Source of the DNA: Aliivibrio_A kagoshimensis | GTDB lineage: Bacteria; Pseudomonadota; Gammaproteobacteria; Enterobacterales; Vibrionaceae | NCBI RefSeq assembly: GCF_050337105.1 | Contig: NZ_JAKJSQ010000016.1 | Coordinates: 7,295 to 71,294, forward strand | DNA: 64,000 bases | Direction: 5' to 3' | Shown here: positions 8,495 through 16,576 of the stretch, piece by piece | Numbering within the stretch: the first letter of the stretch is position 1 | Layout of the letters: each line of letters opens with the position of its first letter | Notes under the pieces: model-generated | What the model was told of the DNA's origin: nothing | The model's database searches: none | The model's input: only the letters and a program-made list of their open reading frames with translations | Program-made: the position numbers and the translations under genes

Positions 8495-9655
8495 ATGCAA
8501 TCACTCTCGTTACCGCAAGCACGAAAATTAGCACTACTTTCGCAAGGTCTTCCTGTGAGATCATCATTAGGCACTGCGTGCTCAAAAACCCTTGCTGTCT
8601 TTGAACAACTTGGTTACGTTCAAATAGATACGATTTCCGTGGTACAGCGAGCGCACCACCACACACTTTGGAACCGCAACCCAAGTTATCAAACCAGCCA
8701 CCTCGATCAACTCGTTACTGATAAAAAAGTCTTCGAATATTGGTCCCACGCAGCAGCTTACCTACCAATGAGAGACTACCGATTTAGCTTACCTCATAAA
8801 GCAGCCATTAAATCAGGTCTGGCTAATCACTGGTATAAAAAAGACCATGCACTCATGGCCGATGTTCTCAAACGAATTGAATCTGAAGGGCCAGTGATGG
8901 CGAAAGATTTTGTCTCTAAAAATAATAAAAGTAACGGTTGGGGTAGCAAACCGGCCAAACGGGCTTTAGAGACCTTATACATGCAAGGCGATTTGATGAT
9001 CCCCGAACGTCGACATTTTCATAAAGTGTATGATTTAACACAGAGAGTCCTTCCAAACGACATCAATACCTCAATGCCAACAGAGCAAGAGCATGGAGAG
9101 TTTTTGGTGCTTAGTTACTTAAGAGCCCACGGTTTTGGCACATTAACAGAAATAAATTACCTGCTCAAAGGGGTAAAAACACAGATCAACCAAACCTTAA
9201 ATGAACTGTGTGAAAAAGGCGAGATAGAGACAATTTCTATTGAGGGAGAAACCTATTTCGCAAGCACAGATACGTTATCCATACTCAATAAACGCCTAAA
9301 TAAACAACAAGCTAAGATTTTATCGCCTTTTGATAACCTGCTTATTCAGCGCAAACGAGCCAGCTCAATTTTCAATTTTAATTACTTGATCGAGTGCTAT
9401 GTTCCAGCAGCAAAAAGAGAGTTTGGTTATTTTTGCTTACCCATTCTTTGGGATGGTAGGCTGGTAGCAAGGGCGGATTGTAAAGTGGATAAACAGACCG
9501 CCACGTTAACGGTTATTCATCTGTTCATCGAATCTTCATTGCAAACCAAAGCCCCTTTTTTAGCGGCCTTAGAAGAGGAGCTCAGCCTCTTTTCTGCCTT
9601 TAATCAGTGCAGCAGTTATCGCATCGATAAAGTGACTTCGCGATTAAGTGAATGA
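8495..9655 (+). CDS. Winged-helix DNA glycosylase of the YcaQ family
   Basis: A 386-residue protein of the YcaQ/AlkZ superfamily (winged-helix, HTH_42). The first winged-helix motif (ARKLALLSQGLPVR) is followed by the family Q-x-D signature in QIDTISVVQRAHHHTLWNRNPSY, where the glutamine and aspartate contribute the catalytic site. A W-S-H-A-A-A-Y-L-P stretch follows and the C-terminal part ends in the beta-barrel domain (FCLPILWDGRLVARADCKVD). E. coli YcaQ unhooks interstrand DNA crosslinks made by alkylating agents; the same activity is likely but not proven. Length is close to the family norm of about 400. Confidence 0.85.
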   Translation: MQSLSLPQARKLALLSQGLPVRSSLGTACSKTLAVFEQLGYVQIDTISVVQRAHHHTLWNRNPSYQTSHLDQLVTDKKVFEYWSHAAAYLPMRDYRFSLPHKAAIKSGLANHWYKKDHALMADVLKRIESEGPVMAKDFVSKNNKSNGWGSKPAKRALETLYMQGDLMIPERRHFHKVYDLTQRVLPNDINTSMPTEQEHGEFLVLSYLRAHGFGTLTEINYLLKGVKTQINQTLNELCEKGEIETISIEGETYFASTDTLSILNKRLNKQQAKILSPFDNLLIQRKRASSIFNFNYLIECYVPAAKREFGYFCLPILWDGRLVARADCKVDKQTATLTVIHLFIESSLQTKAPFLAALEEELSLFSAFNQCSSYRIDKVTSRLSE

Positions 9656-9717
9656 ATAAGGCTGTCGCATATCTTCAATACAAGGATATGCTTCTACTCT
9701 ATATTTGCCATTCACTC

Positions 9718-9942
9718 CTAACTTGGAAGGCAAAACCCCATCATTTGAGTATCTGGCATCATCTCTATCATGATGGTTTGTTGATAGAGTGGGGACAGGT
9801 AAACGTTCGGTTTATTATTCGGTTGAAAACTAAAAATCACATCCTGACAACCATCAGGTATCACATAAGCACGTCGATACTCTGTTGGGTTCGAATGCCA
9901 TATGTCGATGATGTTTTCATGATTCATCACGTTATCATCCAA
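9718..9942 (-). pseudogene. Remnant of an AraC-family regulator, N-terminal part only
   Basis: The minus strand encodes about 74 residues including RAYVIPDGCQDVIFSF and TQMMGFCLPS. This matches the N-terminal DUF6597 sensor region of AraC-type regulators (compare the intact gene at 33040-33852, which has RIIPDGTIEMAFIL). It stops at a TAG after LPS, and the helix-turn-helix half is missing: the space towards the YcaQ-like gene is too small. I read it as a truncated, decayed regulator, possibly of the YcaQ-like gene. A competing plus-strand frame over the same DNA has no family features. Confidence 0.6.
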
Positions 9943-10087
9943 CCTTTATCCGTTTTCAAGTCAGTGAACATTAACCATACCAGAGCACGCTTTTTTCAAA
10001 CAATTGTAGTTCACCGCTAAATTAAGACAAGCTGCATTTTTTTCGCTATTATCTTCCTATATTTTAATAACGCAGTGACAAAATATC

Positions 10088-10432
10088 ATGAGAATCTCCG
10101 TTGACGGCGGCTCTTTTAAAATCGCGATTGAAACCGAATATGCTGGCTTAATTGCTGAAGCCACCGACATCTTCCACGAAACGCGTCAACAAGCAGAGTC
10201 GAATGATAAAGCGATATTACGGTTTCTACAGATCATCATTGAACACCGTGATGAAGATGATGCCATAGGTTACGCAGTGCTTGGTTTATTGGGTTGGTAT
10301 AATGAGGTTATTAACCCAGTAGAAGATAAAGACATCGAGTTAAACATCGCAAAGATATTACCTCATCTGATTAACCCAACCGGTGACCTCACGGCGACCA
10401 GTGCCAATGAAGTGAATACCTTTAAGCACTAG
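10088..10432 (+). CDS. Hypothetical protein, 114 residues
   Basis: No known domain is recognised. The protein is acidic and soluble, with a helical middle section (IAEATDIFHETRQQAESNDKA) and the segment AIGYAVLGLLGWYNEVINP. The ATG lacks a strong ribosome site. It is flanked by the AraC remnant and the convergent BLUF gene. Codon use looks like the neighbours', so it is probably a real gene of unknown function. Confidence 0.6.
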   Translation: MRISVDGGSFKIAIETEYAGLIAEATDIFHETRQQAESNDKAILRFLQIIIEHRDEDDAIGYAVLGLLGWYNEVINPVEDKDIELNIAKILPHLINPTGDLTATSANEVNTFKH

Positions 10433-10450
10433 AGAAGAATGATAAAAGCG

Positions 10451-10870
10451 CTACTCAGATGGCAAGCTCTGTTTTAACGTTAACAGCATGCGATAAGCGC
10501 TTTCACCCGACATCTCATATGGACGAAATTCATCACTTCCTCCAAATTGTAACTTTAATAATCCTGTTAAATTTGATTGCGGAATATTGCCCATTGACCA
10601 GTCACCAAACTCTCTTTCATTAATCTCTTGGTAATAGAGAATGACAATATTGGTGTGCTTCTCATCTTTAAGGATACGGTTGAAGGTGCGATTCACTTCT
10701 GCCCTAGAGCCTTCTAAACACTGCAAATAATATTTATGCGTGAAACTTAAAAGCCCAGTTACATAGCCCTTTTTATTGTTTTTCCGTGATGAAATTAAAA
10801 TACCGTCAAGGGTATCAGGGGTCACTTTGTCTGTTGCCGTACTCACGTAAATCAATCGGGTTAAGAACAT
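10451..10870 (-). CDS. Short BLUF blue-light photoreceptor
   Basis: From ATG 10870 (a GTG at 10879 is possible) the protein has 139 residues and is a single BLUF domain that binds FAD and senses blue light. The spacing of key residues matches the family exactly: Tyr8, Asn32 (+24), Gln50 (+42), Trp91 and Met93 (+83, +85), as in AppA Tyr21/Asn45/Gln63/Trp104/Met106. The motif YLQCLEG surrounds the glutamine. There is no fused output domain (no EAL), so it must act through another protein. It lies just downstream of the nik-type operon on the same strand, about 100 bp away, so read-through is possible, but no functional link is evident. Confidence 0.93.
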   Translation of the reverse strand: MFLTRLIYVSTATDKVTPDTLDGILISSRKNNKKGYVTGLLSFTHKYYLQCLEGSRAEVNRTFNRILKDEKHTNIVILYYQEINEREFGDWSMGNIPQSNLTGLLKLQFGGSDEFRPYEMSGESAYRMLLTLKQSLPSE

Positions 10871-10971
10871 AGTTATCACTTTAATGTAGACATAAAGGTA
10901 CTTTAAAATATAAACGATACCGCCAAAAAAGCGAATAGCAGCTCATTAACCCGCTGCATTTGCGTCTGAAC

Positions 10972-11760
10972 TTAACCCATAGGCATGGCAGGCAAAATAG
11001 CATCATTGAGCATTTTTCCCATACTGCTTTGCCATGGTTCGACACTTTGTGCAGGACGACTCTCCACAATTTTTCCATCATCAAGCACAATGACTCGATG
11101 GCAAAAGAGATCAACCAAACGTAGATCATGCGTAATAAGCAAAAAAGCGGTTCCCAGCTCACGCTGAATCGACTGTAACAGCTCAATCATCTGCTGCTGC
11201 AGGACAAGATCTAGGCTAGATAGCGACTCATCAAGAGCAATCAATTTAGGACGAACAGCCAAAGCACGTGCGATACCAACGCGTTGTAATTGGCCACCAC
11301 TAAGCTGGCCAGCGCGACGTTTTAATAGTGTTGTATCCAAACCAACTTGTCGCATCAGCGTCTTACTTTCTGATGCAATTTCACTTTTACTAAGCTGACG
11401 TAAATAACGCAACGGTTCTGCCAAAATTTGTTCAACCCTTTGTCTTGGGTTGACCGCTCCGATCGCATCTTGAAAAACAAGCTGAACGTGTTGACGATAC
11501 TCTCGCCATTGAGCCCCAGTAAAGGAGGCGATCTCTTTCCCTTGATGAAGAATACGCCCATCACTGCACGGCTCCAGACCTAATATTAAGCGACAAAGGG
11601 TACTTTTCCCGCTACCACTAGCCCCTACAAGTGCTAGGGACTCTCCATGATGAATATCCAGATGAATATCCGTCAATACTTGCTTGCTCTTTTGACGACT
11701 CAATAGCCCTTGAGCGTGATATCGCTTTGCTACCCCTTGTACTGATATAAATTTATCCAT
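10972..11760 (-). CDS. nikE: Nickel/peptide ABC transporter ATP-binding protein NikE-like
   Basis: This 262-residue ATPase is the second ATP-binding subunit of the operon. The Walker A is GASGSGKST, the signature LSGGQLQRVGIARAL, and the Walker B LIALDES with SLSSLDL following. It hydrolyses ATP to drive uptake through the NikB/NikC-like channel. ATG 11760 overlaps the stop of the upstream nikD-like gene by 8 nt, which fixes the start; an upstream in-frame start would enter that gene further. It is the last gene of the operon. The nickel assignment follows the NikA-like binding protein, not this subunit. Confidence 0.88.
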   Translation of the reverse strand: MDKFISVQGVAKRYHAQGLLSRQKSKQVLTDIHLDIHHGESLALVGASGSGKSTLCRLILGLEPCSDGRILHQGKEIASFTGAQWREYRQHVQLVFQDAIGAVNPRQRVEQILAEPLRYLRQLSKSEIASESKTLMRQVGLDTTLLKRRAGQLSGGQLQRVGIARALAVRPKLIALDESLSSLDLVLQQQMIELLQSIQRELGTAFLLITHDLRLVDLFCHRVIVLDDGKIVESRPAQSVEPWQSSMGKMLNDAILPAMPMG

Positions 11761-12511
11761 AGCTGTGTTCCTTGTATAACGAGAGGTGAGCATCTAACAG
11801 CGATTGTGTTGCGGGGTGACTTGGGCGATGGAAGATTTGAGTGACCGACCCTTGTTCCACTATTGCACCCTCCGACATCACAGCAACACGATCAGCAAGC
11901 CGCGCAACAACGCCAAAATCGTGAGTCACAAGTAACACGCCTAAATTACGTTTCTTGCTGATGGCTTCTAAACGATTAAGAACATGAGCTTGTACCACCA
12001 AATCAAGGTCAGTGGTTGGCTCATCAGCCACCAATAGCTCCGCGCCACTCACTAATGCTAAAGCCAACATCATTCTTTGCAACATACCCCCACTCATTTG
12101 GAATGGGTATAAGTTCAGTGTGGTTTCCCACTCCTGCAACCCGGCATCTTGCATCGCCTCAACTAAGGTATTCTCATTATATTTTTGACCGCTAGCCTGC
12201 ATGGTCTCGACACCATGATGCTTCATAGTTTGCAATGGATTAAACGCACTGACTGGGTTTTGCATAATGCAGGTTATGCGTTTGCCACGTATTGACGCCA
12301 TATCAATTTTTATTCCATCAAGAGTGATATCACCGCTGCGTTTAAGACCTGATGGCAACAGATCAAAAATAGCGGAACAGGTCATTGATTTTCCAGATCC
12401 ACTCGCTCCAATCAGCGCTAAAACAGAGCCAGATTCAATCGATAGGCTGACATTGTTCACTAATGTAGTAGAAGATGTGATCACACTGAGGTCAGTTAAT
12501 TCAAGCTTCAT
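11753..12511 (-). CDS. nikD: Nickel/peptide ABC transporter ATP-binding protein NikD-like
   Basis: A 252-residue ATPase with Walker A GASGSGKSMT, signature MSGGMLQRMMLALAL, and Walker B LLVADEPTTDLD. The first 100 residues hold the usual Q-loop (CIMQNPVSAFNP). It forms an ATPase pair with the NikE-like subunit. Its start overlaps the NikC-like stop by 4 nt and its own stop overlaps nikE, showing tight co-translation across the operon. Confidence 0.88.
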   Translation of the reverse strand: MKLELTDLSVITSSTTLVNNVSLSIESGSVLALIGASGSGKSMTCSAIFDLLPSGLKRSGDITLDGIKIDMASIRGKRITCIMQNPVSAFNPLQTMKHHGVETMQASGQKYNENTLVEAMQDAGLQEWETTLNLYPFQMSGGMLQRMMLALALVSGAELLVADEPTTDLDLVVQAHVLNRLEAISKKRNLGVLLVTHDFGVVARLADRVAVMSEGAIVEQGSVTQIFHRPSHPATQSLLDAHLSLYKEHSYG

Positions 12512-13335
12512 CCGCTGTGCTCCAAATTTGGATCGAGTTTATCGCGCAGTGCATCACCGAGCAGATTAAAAGACATCACACTGATTAAAATGGCCAGACC
12601 TGGCCAAATGACTAATAGAGGATTCGTCCAGATAAACTGTCGTGCATCGTTGATCATGACTCCCCACTCTGGTGTCGGTGATTGAACCCCTAAGCCAAGA
12701 AAACTCAAACCTGAAACGTGCAACATCACATGGCCAATATCCAACGTTGCCAGCACCATTAATTGCACCATGATGTTCGGCAATATATGCACACGAAAAC
12801 GAGCAAAAGGTGGCACCCCCGCCAATTTAGCGGCCTGTAAATAATCACTGTGCCTAACGGTGAGTACCAGGCTCCTCGAAATACGCGCATACCAAGCCCA
12901 GTGTGTAACCGCTATCGCGATAATGACATTGACTAACCCAGTACCGAGAATAGCGACCATAAATAGAGCCAGCACAACCGTTGGGAAAGTCATAAATACA
13001 TCACAAGTGCGCATAATAACCTGATCCGTTCTGCCTCCGACAAACCCGGCAAGACCACCAAGACCAACCCCGATAATGAGCATTAATGTCAGCGTGACAA
13101 AAACGGCACCAAGAGAGACAGAGGTTGCTGTCACAAGACGGGAAAACATGTCGCGACCAAGGTGATCGGTCCCTAAGAGATGCACACTACTCATCCCTTG
13201 CAAACGTTGCGTTAAATCGATCGAATTAGGGTCATAGGGCGAAAACCAAGGAGCAAAAACAGCAACGACCATAAGTAGTGAAAGGGAGATAAAACCAAGC
13301 AATGCACTAACGGACATACCTCTAATTATTGACAT
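12508..13335 (-). CDS. nikC: Nickel/peptide ABC transporter permease NikC-like
   Basis: A 275-residue inner-membrane permease of the DppC/OppC/NikC group, with about six transmembrane helices. The N-terminal periplasmic signature (YDPNSIDLTQRLQGMSSVHL then LGTDHLGRDMFSR) is the hallmark of this group. The EAA-loop (HSDYLQAAKLAGVPPFARFRVHILPNI) contacts the ATPases. It overlaps the NikB-like gene by 10 nt and the NikD-like gene by 4 nt. Confidence 0.9.
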   Translation of the reverse strand: MSIIRGMSVSALLGFISLSLLMVVAVFAPWFSPYDPNSIDLTQRLQGMSSVHLLGTDHLGRDMFSRLVTATSVSLGAVFVTLTLMLIIGVGLGGLAGFVGGRTDQVIMRTCDVFMTFPTVVLALFMVAILGTGLVNVIIAIAVTHWAWYARISRSLVLTVRHSDYLQAAKLAGVPPFARFRVHILPNIMVQLMVLATLDIGHVMLHVSGLSFLGLGVQSPTPEWGVMINDARQFIWTNPLLVIWPGLAILISVMSFNLLGDALRDKLDPNLEHSG

Positions 13336-14270
13336 TCAACTGCCTCCAAGCGAATTCGGGGATCAAGCCACGCGTAGATAATATCGATCACCAAGTTACA
13401 AAAGATAAAAATGGTGGTCATCATTAAGGTAAAACATTGAATAACTGGATAATCATTATTACTGATTGCCGTAATAGCGTAGCGCCCTACCCCCGGCCAA
13501 CTGAAAATACTTTCGACGATCAAAGACCCACCAATAAGCTCACCAATATGCATACCAGCAGCAGTTACGATAGGAAGTAAGCTGTTACGTAAAATATGGG
13601 TTCGTTCGACACGCCGCGGTGAAATACCTCGCATTCGAGCATAACGAACATGCCGTTGACCACTCACTTCTAACATGCTAGCTCGTAATAACCGAGCATT
13701 GATACACAGGGACATAAACGCAATCGCCACAGCAGGCAACAGCATATGTGACAAGCCGCCATAACCCATGGGCGGTAACCACTTCAAGTGAATGGAGAAT
13801 AGAAGCACCAACAAAAATCCTAACCAGAAGTTTGGAATTGAAACGCCAATAAACGCTAAGCCTCGAATGGTAAAATCTGGCCATTTATCACGATACCGCG
13901 CCGCCCAAATCGCTAACGGAATAGAGAGGACGAGCGTCAGCAGTAATGCAAATGACGCTAACTTGAGGGTGGCGGGTAGATAATAGAGAAGATCGCCAAG
14001 AACGGGGCGACTTGTCATGTAAGACACACCGAAATCTAAATGAATGGCTCCATTAAACCAGTCAAAGTACTGCTCCCATAACGGCTTATCAAGACCTAAG
14101 AAACGCTCCGCGTCGATAATAGCTTGATCGGTTAACGGTATATTTGCCGCACGTAAGTAGGCAAGGGCAGGTTCAGCGCCACTCAAACGCAAGAATAAAA
14201 AGATGATTAACGATACTGCCCACAGTAACGGAGGTACAAGCAGCAAACGCCGTATAACAAAAGATAACAT
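13326..14270 (-). CDS. nikB: Nickel/peptide ABC transporter permease NikB-like
   Basis: A 314-residue permease of the DppB/OppB/NikB group with a single N-terminal helix (residues about 10-30) followed by a periplasmic region and five further helices. The EAA-loop is recognisable (GQRHVRYARMRGISPRRVERTHILRNSLLPI), and GGSLIVESIFSWPGVGR is the conserved C-terminal motif. It lies 89 nt downstream of the binding-protein gene and pairs with the NikC-like permease in the membrane. Confidence 0.9.
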   Translation of the reverse strand: MLSFVIRRLLLVPPLLWAVSLIIFLFLRLSGAEPALAYLRAANIPLTDQAIIDAERFLGLDKPLWEQYFDWFNGAIHLDFGVSYMTSRPVLGDLLYYLPATLKLASFALLLTLVLSIPLAIWAARYRDKWPDFTIRGLAFIGVSIPNFWLGFLLVLLFSIHLKWLPPMGYGGLSHMLLPAVAIAFMSLCINARLLRASMLEVSGQRHVRYARMRGISPRRVERTHILRNSLLPIVTAAGMHIGELIGGSLIVESIFSWPGVGRYAITAISNNDYPVIQCFTLMMTTIFIFCNLVIDIIYAWLDPRIRLEAVECQ

Positions 14271-14359
14271 GATGATTCCTTCACCAAATAGAGCACTGAC
14301 ACATGGTAGTATCGATCACAAATAAGCGCTTTGGTCGACACTACCTATGCGATTAGTGA

Positions 14360-15910
14360 TTATTGGAACTGCTCAAATGGAATATCAAACACCGTTGAGC
14401 CCATAGAGAACTTCCCGAGTTTCTTGGAAGCTACACCAGTAATACGCATATAGGTGATCGGTAGGTATACGGCTTCGTCATGCAACGTGTTCAAGAGCGT
14501 CGAGTACAGATTTTTTCGCTCAGTTTCACTGGTACTTGACAAAATCGCATCAATATTACGGTCAATATCCGCTTTGTTAGATAGGCCTGCTTGAGCCATA
14601 TAATCCGCGTGGGATGGATGTCGCATTCCGCTAACAAACGAGTGCGGATCATAAGGTGATCCCCAAGTATTATTGAAGATTAAATCGAACTCTCCCCCTT
14701 TTTGTCGCTTATAAAAACGGCTTCGTTCTTCAGCGGCCAATATTAACTTCACCCCCGCATCTTTAAAGTTGGCTTGCAGTACCTCGGCAATCGCTTTTTG
14801 GTTAGCGTCATGCCCGTGATATACCAATTCAAGCTCAAGCACTTCACCCTGTTTGGTACGGTATGTTTTCCCTTCCGACAGCGTCCACCCCGCGTTATCC
14901 AACAGCTTCTCAGCATGCTTTCTGCTGTGTTGGTATGTCGTGAGCGCAACGTCCGCATAGGGCACATTTTTAGCGAACAAACTATTGGCGGGAGATTCAG
15001 TACCGTAAAAAATACCTTTTGAGATCCCTTCACGATCAATCGCATAATTGAGGGCGATTCGTACCTCACGCTCTTGTGTCGCTGATCGTGCGCTGTTCAT
15101 TGCAATGAGACGAGTTGAAATTGGATCAGATAATCCCGTATGCAGAGAAGGGTTCTTGCGAAAGCGATCAAAGGAATCTGGAGAAATCTGACCTTCCAAA
15201 CCATAAATTAAGTTAACCATGCCGCTTTCAAAAGCCAGTGCACGAGCATTAGGATCGGCAATGACGGCAACCTCTACTTGTTCATGTTCCGGTGTCTGTC
15301 CCCAGTAGTGAGGGTTGCGAACGAAGGTATCTTTCACTCCTAAAACCGTTGAATCAAGCATCCAAGGACCTGTTCCAACTGGTGCATTAATACCATCACC
15401 AGTATGTCCTTTTTTCGGCATGGCTGATGGAGCCATAAATCGTACAGGGCGAACTAAAGATAACTCTTGTAACGTTGGATAATACGCACTCTTTAAAACC
15501 AAGTTGACCGTTAACTCATCCACCACATCAACATGATCAATTTTCTTAATTAGCTCTAACCAACGATGCTTTTCAAAGTTCATGAGGACTTGTTCAAAGT
15601 TTGCTTTCACAGCTTGCGCATTGAAAGGTTCACCATTTGAAAACTTCACCCCTTCTCGCAACCTAAACGTATATTGAGTACCATCTGGTGAAATACCCCA
15701 CGATGTTGCCAACCAAGGGATGAGTTTTCCACCTTGACTATATTTGACCAAAGGTTCATAAACCATCGCTTGGGCATACATTTGATTTGGGGACGTCTGG
15801 TGGGGATTAATAGGCCCAGCGTTTACTGTCCAAGAGAAATTAATGTTAGCAGCACTAGTAAAGCTAATAGTACTCAATACTAAACACAGCAGATATCCGA
15901 TAAATTTCAT
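14360..15910 (-). CDS. nikA: NikA-like periplasmic nickel-binding protein of an ABC importer
   Basis: A 516-residue periplasmic solute-binding protein (SBP_bac_5), first gene of the operon. The signal peptide spans residues about 1-21. It follows E. coli NikA closely by eye: GPINPHQTSPNQMYAQAMVYEPLVKY, KFSNGEPFNAQ, LVLKSAYYPTLQELSL, APVGTGPWML and MRHPSHADYMAQ, the last holding the histidine that ligates the nickel complex in E. coli NikA. A metal or metal-metallophore substrate is therefore more likely than a peptide. ATG 15910 is preferred over GTG 15916 because AAGGAG sits 5 nt before it. The Fur-like palindrome upstream is unexpected for a NikR-type system. Confidence 0.88.
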   Translation of the reverse strand: MKFIGYLLCLVLSTISFTSAANINFSWTVNAGPINPHQTSPNQMYAQAMVYEPLVKYSQGGKLIPWLATSWGISPDGTQYTFRLREGVKFSNGEPFNAQAVKANFEQVLMNFEKHRWLELIKKIDHVDVVDELTVNLVLKSAYYPTLQELSLVRPVRFMAPSAMPKKGHTGDGINAPVGTGPWMLDSTVLGVKDTFVRNPHYWGQTPEHEQVEVAVIADPNARALAFESGMVNLIYGLEGQISPDSFDRFRKNPSLHTGLSDPISTRLIAMNSARSATQEREVRIALNYAIDREGISKGIFYGTESPANSLFAKNVPYADVALTTYQHSRKHAEKLLDNAGWTLSEGKTYRTKQGEVLELELVYHGHDANQKAIAEVLQANFKDAGVKLILAAEERSRFYKRQKGGEFDLIFNNTWGSPYDPHSFVSGMRHPSHADYMAQAGLSNKADIDRNIDAILSSTSETERKNLYSTLLNTLHDEAVYLPITYMRITGVASKKLGKFSMGSTVFDIPFEQFQ

Positions 15911-15940
15911 TTTCACTCCTTTGGTATAAGAACATTAAGT

Positions 15941-15958
15941 GTTACGTTATAACATAAC
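15941..15958. promoter_or_regulatory. 18-bp near-perfect palindrome upstream of nikA
   Basis: GTTACGTTATAACATAAC is symmetric about its centre except for one pair (C/A at the fifth position from each end). It lies 31 nt before the nikA ATG, where a repressor would block transcription. It does not resemble the E. coli NikR half-site GTATGA. The regulator is unknown. Confidence 0.5.
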
Positions 15959-15983
15959 AGAGAGCCACGCAACACATAATACA

Positions 15984-16002
15984 AATGATAATGGTTATCA
16001 TT
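15984..16002. promoter_or_regulatory. Fur-like box upstream of the nik-type operon
   Basis: AATGATAATGGTTATCATT has perfect 8-bp arms (AATGATAA/TTATCATT) around TGG and matches the 19-bp Fur consensus GATAATGATAATCATTATC in most positions. It lies about 75 bp before nikA. Iron-dependent repression of this uptake operon is the simplest reading; Zur or another Fur-family protein could also bind such a site. Confidence 0.7.
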
Positions 16003-16104
16003 ATTACGTGCACGCAAAAAAGAGTCAACCGTATTTTACCTATAATTCAATAGAATAGAGTCAGAAAAGAAAATATTCATTCATCTGAATGCGCCGAATG
16101 GCAA

Positions 16105-16136
16105 TAAAAAAAGCACCTACCAAATGGCAGGTGCTT
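16105..16136 (-). terminator. Intrinsic terminator, minus strand
   Basis: On the minus strand AAGCACCTGCC (16136-16126) pairs with GGTAGGTGCTT (16121-16111) across ATTT with one mismatch, and is followed by a run of about seven T (the A-run at 16105-16112 on the plus strand). The nearest minus-strand coding sequence upstream is the sorting-signal remnant ending at 16173, which it would terminate. Confidence 0.75.
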
Positions 16137-16172
16137 CGCAATAAAAGTTTATTTGGAGTGTCGAAAATGTGA

Positions 16173-16271
16173 TTACATTCTTTTCTTAAACTTACGTGAT
16201 GCCACTCCTAACAACCCAAATATAAAAAGAGCAAATATAGAGTTGCATTGGGAAGGTAAATATCGCAACAT
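16173..16271 (-). pseudogene. Remnant C-terminal sorting tail (PEP-CTERM-like)
   Basis: The minus-strand frame from 16271 to the TAA at 16173 encodes 32 residues: LPSQ, then the hydrophobic run FALFIFGLLGVASRKFKK and a basic end. This is the tripartite layout of PEP-CTERM-type sorting tails (proline-containing motif, single transmembrane helix, basic cluster). A terminator follows directly, as expected at a gene 3' end, but no body of a surface protein lies upstream. I infer a deletion that left only the tail. The alternative is a genuine small single-pass membrane protein starting at ATG 16271, which lacks a ribosome site. Confidence 0.5.
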
Positions 16272-16308
16272 TTCGCCAATTTCAATTTAGCTCAGCAGAG
16301 ATACCAAT

Positions 16309-16560
16309 ATGAACAATGACGCAGACATCATCGCCAACCTTAAAGAATTAGAATCCTTTATCACTGCAGTAGAAAATGGAGTTTATGGGTTAACGAATGT
16401 AGCAGGGTTGGCAATGGCAACCAGTAATAAAGACGGTCGTCGTTTTGTGGCCGTTCTGGATGATAAGCATCAGTTACTATTATCACGTTGGGTGACAGAA
16501 GAAGTGTTCCAAACCGGTCAAGATATCGTGCGCAATGGACCAAGCCATACTACCCACTAG
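16309..16560 (+). CDS. Small hypothetical protein, 83 residues
   Basis: No family is recognised. The protein has a helical N terminus (IIANLKELESFITAVENG) and a mixed C-terminal half (RRFVAVLDDKHQLLLSRWVTEEV). Only a weak ribosome site precedes the ATG. It is convergent with the WYL regulator, leaving 16 nt between the two. It is probably real by length and codon pattern, but nothing supports a function. Confidence 0.45.
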   Translation: MNNDADIIANLKELESFITAVENGVYGLTNVAGLAMATSNKDGRRFVAVLDDKHQLLLSRWVTEEVFQTGQDIVRNGPSHTTH

Positions 16561-16576
16561 AACCAAGAGCGATGAA

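Noticed and set aside
9652..10020. Plus-strand open frame of 122 codons overlapping the YcaQ-like stop
   Set aside because: It runs antisense to the AraC remnant, whose family signature is on the minus strand. The plus-strand product has no recognisable motif, and the overlap with the upstream stop is fortuitous.
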